From Rhizobiaceae bacterium (GTDB taxonomy: Bacteria > Pseudomonadota > Alphaproteobacteria > Rhizobiales > Rhizobiaceae): a DNA stretch of 64,000 bases. This document shows positions 38,499 through 47,374 of this stretch, piece after piece. Every line of letters begins with the position of its first letter. The first letter of the stretch is position 1. The notes under the pieces are model-generated. The model was not told where the DNA came from. It did no database searches and worked only from the letters and a program-made list of their open reading frames with translations. Made by a program: the position numbers and the translations under genes. The DNA is taken from the NCBI GenBank assembly GCA_019635775.1, contig JAHBYU010000002.1:372001-436000 (forward strand). Direction: 5' to 3'.

Positions 38499-38524
38499 GT
38501 CTGTTCCGGATTGGCGGAACAGAC
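38499..38524. promoter_or_regulatory. 10-bp inverted repeat in the gcdH-cupin gap
   Basis: GTCTGTTCCG (38499-38508), loop GATTGG, CGGAACAGAC (38515-38524), perfect. Followed closely by a second short palindrome CAGACGGTCTG overlapping its right arm. No U-tract, so an operator is as likely as a terminator. The 300-nt gap holds no gene that I can support. Confidence 0.45.
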
Positions 38525-38662
38525 GGTCTGCGCTTTTCAGAACGTAACAAACCCACACACGACTGTTTCAATCCTGATACGGTCCGTGAACGTGGCCGCA
38601 TTCGAGCCGTTACAGCGGCTTCATACCTTCGTTTCTGTTGAAACAGGACGAGGGAACAACGA

Positions 38663-39142
38663 ATGACAATGCACACGACGATCGGCAGATCCGGCGAGAT
38701 GTTCTGGTTCAAGGGCACGCTGGTCAATGTCCGCGTCTCGTGGAACGCAGGCGAAGACCGGGTGAGCGTGGTCGAGCACTACATGCCCTACGGAGAGTCG
38801 CTGCCCCTGCATGTTCATCGCAACGAGGACGAGGTCTTCCATATCCTGGAAGGCCGGATGCGCCTTCACATTGATGGCCAGGAAATGATCGCTGGCGCCG
38901 GCGAGACGGTGCTGGCCCCAAAGGGTAAACCGCATTCGTTCCGCGTGGAATCGCCGGAAGGCGCCCGCTGCCTGACCATCACTTCGGGCGGCGATTTCGA
39001 GAAGATGATCCGGGAGATGGGCGAGCCCGCCACCAGCAAGGGCCTGCCGCCGCAGGTCGAGCCCACGCCGGCAATGATCGTTGCGCTTTACGAGGCGTGC
39101 GCCAGAAACGGGATCGAGATCACAGGTTCTCCGCTGTCCTAG
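38663..39142 (+). CDS. cupin-domain protein
   Basis: 159-residue small beta-barrel protein. Cupin motif 1 is read as [18 protein letters not shown] (His, His, Glu metal ligands) and motif 2 as [16 protein letters not shown] (third His). This ligand set should bind a divalent metal. The C-terminal ~45 residues form a helical tail. No partner identifies a substrate; such single-domain cupins include dioxygenases, isomerases and sensors. GAGGGAAC precedes the ATG. A strong terminator closes the gene, separating it from kbl. Confidence 0.87.
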   Translation: MTMHTTIGRSGEMFWFKGTLVNVRVSWNAGEDRVSVVEHYMPYGESLPLHVHRNEDEVFHILEGRMRLHIDGQEMIAGAGETVLAPKGKPHSFRVESPEGARCLTITSGGDFEKMIREMGEPATSKGLPPQVEPTPAMIVALYEACARNGIEITGSPLS

Positions 39143-39163
39143 GCTTGGGGTGGCAGGGAGAGG

Positions 39164-39206
39164 GAATGGGCGAGACGAGGTCCCACGTCTCGCCCATTCT
39201 ATTTTT
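39164..39206 (+). terminator. strong intrinsic terminator after the cupin gene
   Basis: Perfect 14-bp stem: GAATGGGCGAGACG (39164-39177), 8-nt loop, CGTCTCGCCCATTC (39186-39199), then TATTTTT. It begins 21 nt after the cupin stop and isolates the kbl-tdh operon from read-through. Confidence 0.92.
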
Positions 39207-39293
39207 CGTCCGCTTTTTCGTGGATTTTTGGCTTACATCGCGCGACAGTCCGGCCAACTGCCAAATCCAGAAGACGACAAGGCCGGAGTATCG

Positions 39294-40481
39294 ATGACCC
39301 AAGCGTTTCTCAATCACCTCGCGGGTGAACTGGATGGACTGAAGTCCGCCGGGCTCTACAAATCCGAGCGTGTCATCGCATCGCCGCAGTCCGCCGAGAT
39401 CGAGGTCGGTGGCAGGAAACTGCTGAATTTCTGCGCGAATAACTATCTCGGGCTGGCTGACAGCGAGGAATTGCGTGATGCAGCCAAGACCACGCTGGAC
39501 CACTACGGCTACGGCATGGCTTCGGTGCGCTTCATCTGCGGCACGCAGGAGGAGCACAAGCAGCTCGAAGCAAGGATATCGCAGTTCCTCGGCATGGAAG
39601 ACACCATCCTGTACGGCTCCTGCTTCGACGCCAATGGCGGCCTGTTCGAGACTTTGCTTGGTGAGGAGGACGCTGTCATTTCCGATGCGTTGAACCATGC
39701 GTCGATCATAGACGGTGTGAGGCTCTCCAAGGCAAAGCGCTTCCGCTATGCGAACAACGACATGGCAGCGCTCGAGGAGGAGCTGAAAAAGGCGGAAGGC
39801 AGCCGTTTCAAGCTGATTGCGACCGACGGTGTGTTCTCTATGGACGGCATTATCGCAAACCTGCAGGGCGTCTGTGACCTGGCGGAGAAATACGATGCGA
39901 TGGTGATGGTCGACGACAGCCACGCGGTCGGCTTCGTTGGGAAACATGGACGCGGCTCGGCGGAGCATTGCGGCGTCGAAGGTCGCATCGACATCATAAC
40001 CGGCACCCTCGGCAAGGCGTTGGGCGGCGCGTCCGGTGGATACACGTCCGGCAAGCGAAAAGTGGTTGACTGGCTGCGCCAGCGATCGAGACCTTATCTT
40101 TTCTCAAACACGCTGATGCCGGCAATTGCCGGTGCATCGCTGAAGGTCTTCGACCTCGTCGAAAATGGCGACGCGTTGCGTCAGCGCCTTTACGGCAACG
40201 CGCAGCGCTTCCGTTCGGCCATGACGAAGCTAGGATTCACGCTTGCCGGTGCAGACCATCCGATCATCCCGGTGATGCTGGGCGAGGCGACGCTCGCACA
40301 GCAGATGGCCGAAAAGATGCTGGAAAAGGGCATCTATGTTATCGGGTTCTCCTTCCCGGTCGTGCCAAAGGGCCAGGCGCGTATCCGTACCCAAATGTCG
40401 GCGGCGCATTCCACGGCGGACATTGACCGCGCCATCGAGGCATTCGGCTCGGTGGGACGAGAACTGGGCATCGTTGCCTGA
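39294..40481 (+). CDS. kbl: glycine C-acetyltransferase (2-amino-3-ketobutyrate CoA ligase)
   Basis: PLP enzyme splitting 2-amino-3-ketobutyrate with CoA into glycine and acetyl-CoA, second step of threonine catabolism. 395 residues; PLP lysine in [14 protein letters not shown] at K241, matching the expected position, plus [14 protein letters not shown] and [10 protein letters not shown]. The ATG at 39294 has GGAG 6 nt upstream; the open frame upstream crosses the terminator and is not coding. Forms an operon with tdh, 46 nt downstream. Confidence 0.97.
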   Translation: MTQAFLNHLAGELDGLKSAGLYKSERVIASPQSAEIEVGGRKLLNFCANNYLGLADSEELRDAAKTTLDHYGYGMASVRFICGTQEEHKQLEARISQFLGMEDTILYGSCFDANGGLFETLLGEEDAVISDALNHASIIDGVRLSKAKRFRYANNDMAALEEELKKAEGSRFKLIATDGVFSMDGIIANLQGVCDLAEKYDAMVMVDDSHAVGFVGKHGRGSAEHCGVEGRIDIITGTLGKALGGASGGYTSGKRKVVDWLRQRSRPYLFSNTLMPAIAGASLKVFDLVENGDALRQRLYGNAQRFRSAMTKLGFTLAGADHPIIPVMLGEATLAQQMAEKMLEKGIYVIGFSFPVVPKGQARIRTQMSAAHSTADIDRAIEAFGSVGRELGIVA

Positions 40482-40527
40482 CGGACCGAAAAGAGATTCG
40501 GGATCAAATAATTCGCAGGAGGACTGA

Positions 40528-41562
40528 ATGTCCAACATGATGCGTGCGCTTGTGAAGGCTCGTCCGGAGCCCGGCATCTGGATGGAAGAGGTGCCAGTCC
40601 CCGAAATCGGGCCGAATGACGTGCTGATAAAGGTCAGGAAGACGGCGATCTGCGGCACGGACGTGCACATCTACAACTGGGACCAGTGGGCGCAGAAGAC
40701 GGTTCCAGTACCGATGGTTACCGGCCATGAATTCGTTGGCACGGTGGCTGATTTCGGCGCGGCGGTGACGGAATACAAGGTCGGGCAGCGCGTGTCAGGC
40801 GAAGGGCATATCGTTTGCGGGCATTGCCGCAACTGCCGCGCGGGCAGGGGGCATCTGTGTCGCAACACGCTGGGCGTCGGCGTCAACCGCCCGGGCGCCT
40901 TCGGGGAGTACGTGGCGATCCCGCAGCACAACGTCGTGCCGATCCCGGACGATGTTCCCGACGAGATCGCCGCCATCTTCGATCCGCTCGGAAACGCCGT
41001 ACACACGGCGCTCTCGTTCGATCTCGTTGGCGAGGATGTGCTGGTGACGGGCGCAGGCCCGATCGGCATCATGGGCGCGCTGGTGGCGCAGGTCGTCGGC
41101 GCACGAAAGGTCGTGATCACCGACATCAACCCCGTGCGTCTCGCGCTGGCAAAGAAACTCGGGGTGCATCACGTGGTCGATGCAGCAAAGGAAAATCTGC
41201 GCGACGTCATGCGCGAAGAAGGCATGCAGGAAGGTTTCGACGTGGGGCTGGAAATGTCCGGCTCGGCGGCGGCCTTCCGCGACATGATCGACACCATGAA
41301 CAATGGCGGCAAGATCGCCATCCTCGGGATCGCGCCGACGGGTTTCGAGATCGAATGGAACAAGGTCATCTTCAAGATGCTGCACCTGAAGGGCATCTAT
41401 GGGCGCGAGATGTTCGAGACTTGGTACAAGATGATCGCGCTGGTGCAGGGGCCACTCGACGTGTCTGGCCTGATCACGCATCGCATCGGCGTGGACGACT
41501 ATATCTCCGGCTTCGAGGCGATGAAGTCGGGAAATTCCGGCAAGGTTGTCATGGACTGGTAG
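40528..41562 (+). CDS. tdh: L-threonine 3-dehydrogenase
   Basis: Zinc-dependent NAD+ dehydrogenase oxidising threonine to 2-amino-3-ketobutyrate, which Kbl cleaves. 344 residues: catalytic zinc site with Cys42 ([12 protein letters not shown]) and GHEFVG, structural zinc site [15 protein letters not shown], and Rossmann [10 protein letters not shown]. An AGGAGG ribosome site precedes the ATG. Complete and of normal length. Confidence 0.97.
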   Translation: MSNMMRALVKARPEPGIWMEEVPVPEIGPNDVLIKVRKTAICGTDVHIYNWDQWAQKTVPVPMVTGHEFVGTVADFGAAVTEYKVGQRVSGEGHIVCGHCRNCRAGRGHLCRNTLGVGVNRPGAFGEYVAIPQHNVVPIPDDVPDEIAAIFDPLGNAVHTALSFDLVGEDVLVTGAGPIGIMGALVAQVVGARKVVITDINPVRLALAKKLGVHHVVDAAKENLRDVMREEGMQEGFDVGLEMSGSAAAFRDMIDTMNNGGKIAILGIAPTGFEIEWNKVIFKMLHLKGIYGREMFETWYKMIALVQGPLDVSGLITHRIGVDDYISGFEAMKSGNSGKVVMDW

Positions 41563-41691
41563 CGGCACCTTTGCACGAGGTAGCGTGGCGCAACGAATTT
41601 TCTCCCTCAGCCGCGGAAAAACGAATTTCTTTCGTTGCGGTGGAGGCCTCCGAGTTGCTACGGGGGCCGACATTTTTTCGGTCCTTTCACG

Positions 41692-42201
41692 ATGCGTCAC
41701 CACATTCGGCACTTTACGGCCAGACACGAACCACCCGGCCACATCGCAGCGCATATAAAGTCGGGTGCCGGGGCCATGATAGGCATCGGTGCGGTCGGCG
41801 GGCTGTCGGTGGCGACAAGCCTGCCATTGCTGATCGCGCCGCTGGGTGCAACGGTCGTCTTGCTCTTCGGTCAGCCGGCAAGCCCATTGGCGCAACCGAT
41901 GAACATCTTCGGCGGCTATTTTTTGGCGACCGTGTTGGGCGTAGCTGCGGCCTTTGCATTTCCGGGAGTTTGGTGGATGGCGGCCGTCGCGGTCGGCGCG
42001 GCGATAGGCGGCATGGCCTTGTTGCGGATCACACATCCGCCGGCCGGTGCCGTGCCTCTTGTGGCGTTGGCTTCGCCGATCCAGAGCGCCTGGCTCTTCC
42101 CGACGATATTGATAAGTTGCGTCAGCCTTCTTGCGCTGGCACTGTTGCACCATCGCCTACCGCCACGCGTCCAGTATCCGAAGCAATTGCCCCAGGACTG
42201 A
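41692..42201 (+). CDS. HPP-family membrane protein
   Basis: 169 residues with four to five hydrophobic helices and the family signature THPPAGAVPLVAL. HPP proteins are integral membrane proteins; plant and cyanobacterial members transport nitrite, but the function of bacterial short forms is mostly unknown. The ATG at 41692 gives MRHHIRHFTARHEPPGH; earlier in-frame Met at 41635 is less likely. Its 3' neighbour, a two-helix protein, starts 35 nt later on the same strand. Confidence 0.86.
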   Translation: MRHHIRHFTARHEPPGHIAAHIKSGAGAMIGIGAVGGLSVATSLPLLIAPLGATVVLLFGQPASPLAQPMNIFGGYFLATVLGVAAAFAFPGVWWMAAVAVGAAIGGMALLRITHPPAGAVPLVALASPIQSAWLFPTILISCVSLLALALLHHRLPPRVQYPKQLPQD

Positions 42202-42236
42202 TCGGCCGGTTGGCTGTTCGGTTGAGAGGGTTACGT

Positions 42237-42524
42237 TTGCAAACGACGTTCTACGTGTTGGCCGGCATCTGGGCGCTAGGTATGCTGATCGTGTTCATCC
42301 AGGCGATCAGGCTAAGCTACCGGATCGAGAAGCGTTCTCCCGATCTGGTAAACAAGAATGGGGTGCCGCAGCGCGCGCAAATGTTTCACACGGTAACAAA
42401 CTGGAAGGTGGCGAAGGACGCGGAGACGCAGGAGTTGCGCAGGCGCATGAACGTGTTGCTACTGGTCAATCTCGCAGGCTTTATTTTATTCTGGATAGGC
42501 TTCTTGATACTCAAACCGAACTGA
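42237..42524 (+). CDS. small two-helix membrane protein, TTG start
   Basis: 95 residues, MQTTFYVLAGIWALGMLIVF..., with a membrane helix at each end (about 3-25 and 73-92) and a charged 45-residue centre (SYRIEKRSPDL...EAQELRRR-like). The frame has no ATG at its head; TTG 42237 has GAGAGGG 6 nt upstream, a near-perfect ribosome site, which sets the start. No family recognised. It is 35 nt after the HPP gene and may be co-transcribed. Confidence 0.65.
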   Translation: MQTTFYVLAGIWALGMLIVFIQAIRLSYRIEKRSPDLVNKNGVPQRAQMFHTVTNWKVAKDAETQELRRRMNVLLLVNLAGFILFWIGFLILKPN

Positions 42525-42534
42525 CCAACGACTG

Positions 42535-42717
42535 TCAGGGGAAGAGTTGTCCGGTCTTCGGGTTGACCTGACGATAATGGGACCTGGACGGCTGCGCCAG
42601 CCCTGGCTTCTTTCTCCCGCCACGACGCGTGGCTGCGCGGTAGAATACGAATCCGATTATCGAGACAATCGAAAGCATTCCTGCCAGCACTACGAGGTTT
42701 ATCCAGCCTGCGCTCAT
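42535..42717 (-). CDS. small single-helix membrane protein
   Basis: 60 residues: one N-terminal membrane helix (about 6-27, INLVVLAGMLSIVSIIGFVF) and a basic tail ending SHYRQVNPKTGQLFP. GGAGA lies 5 nt before the ATG, supporting translation. Convergent with the two-helix gene, 10 nt apart. No family recognised. Confidence 0.6.
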   Translation of the reverse strand: MSAGWINLVVLAGMLSIVSIIGFVFYRAATRRGGRKKPGLAQPSRSHYRQVNPKTGQLFP

Positions 42718-42816
42718 TGCGTTCTCCGATGTGTCCCAGTGTCGCCTAGGCGCGCTCCTTGTGCAATACCGTGAGAGAAGCCGCGTCTTGGGAGTGAGCC
42801 GAGCCTAGTGCCCAGA

Positions 42817-44085
42817 CTAGTTCTTGACGACCACTTCCAGTTCGATAGTCGGCGAAGCGGCTGCGGCCCGTTGCATGGTTTCATTCGCGAAGGTGAAAAG
42901 CTCCATCTCCTCGGAGACGCCCGCAAGCCTCTGGCGACCGATACTCACCCAGCAGTCGGGCTGGAGATCGACGATGTCCTTTGTGACGAGGGCATCCAGT
43001 CCCGTCGCCTTGGTCAGGGATTCGATGCGCGAAACCTCGTTTACGGTTGGCCCTATGACCGAGAACGTCAGGCGCTGTGATACCCCGATGTTGCCAAACA
43101 TCACGTTGCCTGTGTTCAACCCTATTCCGAAACGAATTGGAAAAAGTCCCTTTTCGATACGCGAGGCGTTGAGCCTGTCGCGGGCCTCGAGGACATTGGA
43201 CAGTGCCGTTGTGGCGGCCCTGACCGCGCTCTTCTGCTCGTCAAGGTTTCCGTAGGGGAAGATGGCTAGCACGCCGTCTCCGACGAAATCCAAAACCTCT
43301 CCACCGGCTTCGATGATCGGCGTTGCGGTCACGTCGAAATACTCGTTGAGCAATTGAATGAAATCCTGCCCGGGCATGGTATCTGCGAGAGCCGTAGAGT
43401 TGCGCAGGTCGTTGTACCAGACGACCGCGCGCGTCTCGCTGCCGTCGCCGCGCCGAATGGAGCCGGCCAGAACCCTGCCGCCGGCTTGCCTGCCCAGATA
43501 GGTTTCCGAGATGTTGCGGGCTATGCGCGACTGGATGGCCGTCTTGCATGCGACCGCAAAGCGGCGCTGGATTTTCTTCAGCGCCTCAAGTTCATCATTC
43601 GTGAAGCCGCCCGGCCGGTCCGCGGCCCAGGTGGCGATGATACCGAGCGTCTTGGTCTGATCCATCGCCTCGTTGCGAAGCGCAAGCGCGGTGCGGATTA
43701 CCAGGTAATCCGTCATGTTCTGCTCGACCAGATCGTTCAGGACGGGAAAATCAAGCAGACGGGCGGGGCCGTCCAGATTGCGCCTGAGCACGGTCAGGTC
43801 ATTGTCGAACATGTATTTCATAGGGCTTTCGAGCCAAGCGTCGGAGGAGTTCTCCTGATGCAGGAACTGCTCGAATTCCGTCTCCTTGCCACGGCGCCAG
43901 ACGATGGTCTCCGCCTTGAACAACGGGTGGAGGGTAGGCCACGTCAGACGTGCCCGGGCCAACGGTATGCCGATGCCGTGCATGCGGGCGCAAAGGCCCT
44001 CGAACATGACAACTATATCGGGTTCGCCGAGCGCCTGATCTACCAGCCATTCGTTGATTCCGGTTACCAGCGTTGCGTCTGTCAT
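42817..44085 (-). CDS. soluble class III adenylate/guanylate cyclase
   Basis: 422 residues with no membrane segment. The N-terminal ~200 residues form a regulatory region (alpha/beta, possibly GAF-like, GIIATWAADRPGGFTNDEL), followed by a class III cyclase domain. Metal Asps are present: D226 in YNDLRNST and D270 in FVGDGVLAIFP. Transition-state Asn349 and Arg353 are present (PTVNEVSR). The base-recognition pair is unusual: D266 stands where adenylate cyclases have Lys and S342 where they have Asp/Thr, so the nucleotide made is uncertain. The ATG at 44085 has AAGGAT 4 nt upstream; the open frame to 44232 is discarded. Divergent from the DUF3095 gene, 135 nt apart. Confidence 0.9.
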   Translation of the reverse strand: MTDATLVTGINEWLVDQALGEPDIVVMFEGLCARMHGIGIPLARARLTWPTLHPLFKAETIVWRRGKETEFEQFLHQENSSDAWLESPMKYMFDNDLTVLRRNLDGPARLLDFPVLNDLVEQNMTDYLVIRTALALRNEAMDQTKTLGIIATWAADRPGGFTNDELEALKKIQRRFAVACKTAIQSRIARNISETYLGRQAGGRVLAGSIRRGDGSETRAVVWYNDLRNSTALADTMPGQDFIQLLNEYFDVTATPIIEAGGEVLDFVGDGVLAIFPYGNLDEQKSAVRAATTALSNVLEARDRLNASRIEKGLFPIRFGIGLNTGNVMFGNIGVSQRLTFSVIGPTVNEVSRIESLTKATGLDALVTKDIVDLQPDCWVSIGRQRLAGVSEEMELFTFANETMQRAAAASPTIELEVVVKN

Positions 44086-44220
44086 GAGATCCTTCGAACG
44101 TCGGCGCACTGAGCCAGCACGGCATGTGGCGTCTTGGTCGCGCTTTTTTAAGTAGATGGCCAAACCTAAAGGGCGTTTTTTGCGTATTATGGTGCGGCCC
44201 TGACGGAGATCATAGCCGCC

Positions 44221-45363
44221 ATGACGACCCAAACCGAAGAATTTGCTCGGTCTCTCAGCGTATCCCAGGAATTTCAGGCGGTTCTCGACGAGGGGCTCTA
44301 TCGCAGAGTGCCAGACGACTGGCTGATCGTGGTCACCGACGTGGTCAATTCACGAAAGGCGATCGCCTCGGGCCGCTACAAGGCCGTGAACATGGCGGGC
44401 GTAGGCGTCATAACAGCGCTGATGAACGCCCTGGATACGCAGACTATGCCCTATATCTTCAGCGGTGACGGATCGGCGTCGATCTGCGCCCCGTCCGACC
44501 GGGAGGTAGTCACCGATACGCTGGCGAGAATGGTTGCGTGGGTAAGGGACGACCTCTCACTGGACCTGCGCGCCGCCCTCGTTCCCGTTTCCGAAGTGCG
44601 GGCTCAAGGTTTCGACCTGCTCGTGCAGGCCACGCGCGTGTCAGATGCCATCCGAAACTATGCTTTCAGAGGAGGCGGGCTTTCGCGCGCGGAAGCCCTG
44701 ATGAAGGCTGGAAAGTATGCGGTTCCCGCTGCTCCCGCCGGCAGCCGGCCCGACCTGACCGGATTGTCGTGCAGATGGTCGCCTATCAGGCCCGCGAACG
44801 GGAAGATTGTGTCGATCATCGCGGAGCCGGGGGCAGGGGGAGAAAGCAGGTTTGCCGCAGCCGCGGAGAAGCTGTTCAACTTGACTGGCATGCAGGGACC
44901 GGGCGGGGGGTCTCCCATGCCCAAGGAAGGGCCGAACGGAAAATGGCCGCCAGACACGCTTGAAATCGAAGCTCGGGCAACCCGCGGCGAACGTCCGCTT
45001 TGGCAACATAGGATGCTTCTCTATTTCTGGACACTCTTCGCGTGGTTCATACTGTTCACCGGCATGAAGGTTGGTTCCTTCGACAGCCGGCACTACAGGG
45101 AATTTACTTCTCTCAACACGGACTATAGAAAATTCCAGGACGGCTTACGGGTGACCGTGTCTCTGGGGGACGATGAATTGGACAGGTTGACCAAATTTCT
45201 CGAAGGCGAACGATTGGCGAAGAATCTTCGCTACGGGATTTGTGTGCAAGACAGTGCAATCCTGACCTGTTACGTACCATCAGTGATGTCGGAAACGCAT
45301 TTTCACTTCCTCGATGGTGCAGGTGGCGGCTATGCGCAGGCAGCGGAGAACATGAAGTCCTGA
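44221..45363 (+). CDS. DUF3095 protein, cyclase-like fold
   Basis: 380 residues of the DUF3095 family. The text WLIVVTDVVNSRKAI and MPYIFSGDGSASICAPS resembles the two metal-Asp motifs of class III nucleotidyl cyclases, separated by about the usual distance, and a hydrophobic segment (about 265-285, LLYFWTLFAWFILFTGM) follows. The C-terminal DRLTKFLEGERL..LRYGICVQDSAILTCYV stretch is family-typical. Catalytic activity is not established for this family. It is divergent from a true cyclase and leads the plus-strand series that ends in another, so a role in cyclic-nucleotide signalling is inferred. Confidence 0.8.
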   Translation: MTTQTEEFARSLSVSQEFQAVLDEGLYRRVPDDWLIVVTDVVNSRKAIASGRYKAVNMAGVGVITALMNALDTQTMPYIFSGDGSASICAPSDREVVTDTLARMVAWVRDDLSLDLRAALVPVSEVRAQGFDLLVQATRVSDAIRNYAFRGGGLSRAEALMKAGKYAVPAAPAGSRPDLTGLSCRWSPIRPANGKIVSIIAEPGAGGESRFAAAAEKLFNLTGMQGPGGGSPMPKEGPNGKWPPDTLEIEARATRGERPLWQHRMLLYFWTLFAWFILFTGMKVGSFDSRHYREFTSLNTDYRKFQDGLRVTVSLGDDELDRLTKFLEGERLAKNLRYGICVQDSAILTCYVPSVMSETHFHFLDGAGGGYAQAAENMKS

Positions 45364-45487
45364 TCGAAAGACGGGTATTCCAGATCATTCCGGGAGTAGT
45401 TGTTGCAGGCGGCGCTGATGTCCGTATGGTCGTCGGTGAAATCCTGATGGTGCGAGGGAGCATCTCAAGTGGGGCGGGGAATGCGAG

Positions 45488-47374
45488 TTGGATGAAGGTG
45501 AGGTCCTCCGCGTCGACGGGCTGAGGGTGGCGTTCGACGTAAACGGTTCACCGGTCGAGGTCGTCAAGGGCATTGGTTTTCGCGTTTGCGCCGGGGCCGT
45601 AACGGCCGTCGTTGGCGAGTCGGGCTCTGGCAAGTCCGTTACCGCGCAATCCATCATGCAGATTCTGCCGAAGAACGGGAAAATCGTCGGCGGTACCATC
45701 CAGTTTCGCCCCTCAACCGGCGAAATCGTCGACATGGCTACGCTGGAGCCCAATGGCCAGAGAGTTCGGTCATTGCGTGGCTCATCGGTCACCATGATCT
45801 TTCAGGAACCGATGTCGTCGCTGTCTCCGGTTCATACGGTCGGGGACCAGGTCGAGGAAAGCCTGCGCATCCACGCGCTCGGCAAGGGGATGAGCCGCAA
45901 GGAACTGCGCGCGGCCACCGAAGAAACCCTCGGGCTGGCCGGATTTCCGGACCCGCACCGCGCCTACGAAATGTACCCCTTTGAGATGTCCGGGGGGCTG
46001 CGACAGCGGGCGATGATAGCGATGGCGCTAATCTGCCGACCGTCGCTGCTGATCGCTGACGAGCCGACGACCGCGCTCGACGTGACCGTTCAGGCACAGA
46101 TATTGAAGCTTCTCAAGGAACTGCAGGCCAAGATCGGCATGGCCGTGCTGCTAATCACCCACGATCTCGGAGTGGTGGCGAATGTCGCAGACGAGGTCGT
46201 CGTCGTCTATGATGGTCGGGTGGTTGAGGCCGGGCCGGTCGAAGAGATTTTCCGCAATCCGCAGCACGAATACCTGAAGGCGCTGCTCAACGCCGCGCCG
46301 CATTTCGACATGGCGCCCGACCAGCGGCTGGTTGCGCTGCGCGGGGGTAATCGCGACGTCATCAAGTTGAACAAGCACGAGGGCCGGCGCGTCCAGCCCG
46401 CAGACCGGCCGCTTCTTACGGTTTCCAACCTGAGCAAGGTCTACAATCTTCGAAAGTCCTCGTTCTTTGGCGGAGAGGCCAAGGTCATCCGCGCGGTGGA
46501 TGACGTGAGTTTCACCATTCGCCGAGGCGAATGCCTCGGGCTGGTGGGAGAAAGCGGCAGTGGCAAGACGACCGTCAGCAAGATTTTGACCCGCGCCATC
46601 ACCGCCGACTCCGGTTCCGTCATCTTCGATGATGGCGAGAAGCAGGTGGACGTTCTGAATCTCAGCGACAGGGAACTCAAGAATTTCCGGCCGCATCTCC
46701 AGATGGTTTTCCAGGATCCGGTCAGCAGCCTTTCGCCGCGCATGACGGTGGCAGACATCCTTCGCGAACCCATGCAGATACACAATCAGGGCAGTCGCTC
46801 TGATCAGATGAGACGGGCCAAGGAACTGCTGACGGCAGTCGAACTCGGCGCAAACGCGCTGAACCGCTACCCGCACAGCTTCTCCGGTGGGCAGCGCCAG
46901 CGTATCGGAATCGCCCGGTCGCTTGCAATGAACCCGGACCTGCTGATCCTTGACGAGCCGGTTTCGGCCTTGGACGTGTCCGTGCAGGCACAGGTCCTCA
47001 ACCTGCTGAAAGACCTTCAGGAGGAGCTTGGCCTGACATATCTTTTTATCGCGCACAATCTTGCAGTGGTGAACTACATGGCGGAACGTGTAGCGGTTAT
47101 GGCTGCGGGACGCATCGTCGAGATCGGGCCGAGCCGGGCCATCTTCGAGGCGCCGACTCACCCCTACACACGCGCGCTCTTGAAGGCGGTTCCCTTTGCC
47201 GACCTCGATCGGCCGCTGGTTCTGGATGAGCTAGTTCTTAAAGGATCGTCGGACCCTCGCAACTGGCCCGACGCGTTCCGCGGCGACATGGAAGAGCTTG
47301 CCACAATTGATCTGGGCGGCGGGCACGAGGTGCTTGCGCGCCGGAATATCGATTTCAGGGAGTTTCACGCATGA
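45488..47374 (+). CDS. dual-domain ABC ATPase of a peptide-type importer (DppD-DppF fusion)
   Basis: 628 residues containing two complete nucleotide-binding domains. NBD1: Walker A GESGSGKS (43-50), signature MSGGLRQR, Walker [16 protein letters not shown]2: Walker A GESGSGKT (354-361), signature FSGGQRQR, Walker [13 protein letters not shown]. Each ends in the oligopeptide-ATPase C-terminal region ([12 protein letters not shown] in NBD2). The start is TTG 45488 with GGGGA about 8 nt upstream. Energises the permeases at 49361-51525; it overlaps the binding-protein gene by 4 nt. Confidence 0.93.
   Translation: MDEGEVLRVDGLRVAFDVNGSPVEVVKGIGFRVCAGAVTAVVGESGSGKSVTAQSIMQILPKNGKIVGGTIQFRPSTGEIVDMATLEPNGQRVRSLRGSSVTMIFQEPMSSLSPVHTVGDQVEESLRIHALGKGMSRKELRAATEETLGLAGFPDPHRAYEMYPFEMSGGLRQRAMIAMALICRPSLLIADEPTTALDVTVQAQILKLLKELQAKIGMAVLLITHDLGVVANVADEVVVVYDGRVVEAGPVEEIFRNPQHEYLKALLNAAPHFDMAPDQRLVALRGGNRDVIKLNKHEGRRVQPADRPLLTVSNLSKVYNLRKSSFFGGEAKVIRAVDDVSFTIRRGECLGLVGESGSGKTTVSKILTRAITADSGSVIFDDGEKQVDVLNLSDRELKNFRPHLQMVFQDPVSSLSPRMTVADILREPMQIHNQGSRSDQMRRAKELLTAVELGANALNRYPHSFSGGQRQRIGIARSLAMNPDLLILDEPVSALDVSVQAQVLNLLKDLQEELGLTYLFIAHNLAVVNYMAERVAVMAAGRIVEIGPSRAIFEAPTHPYTRALLKAVPFADLDRPLVLDELVLKGSSDPRNWPDAFRGDMEELATIDLGGGHEVLARRNIDFREFHA

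Noticed and set aside
40795..42153. 452-codon minus-strand open frame opposite tdh and the HPP gene
   Set aside because: His/Arg-rich shadow composition with no ribosome site; the plus-strand genes have strong motifs.
40815..42524. 569-codon plus-strand frame spanning tdh and HPP
   Set aside because: Only its last 95 codons (from TTG 42237) look like a protein; the rest is an alternate frame of tdh and the HPP gene.
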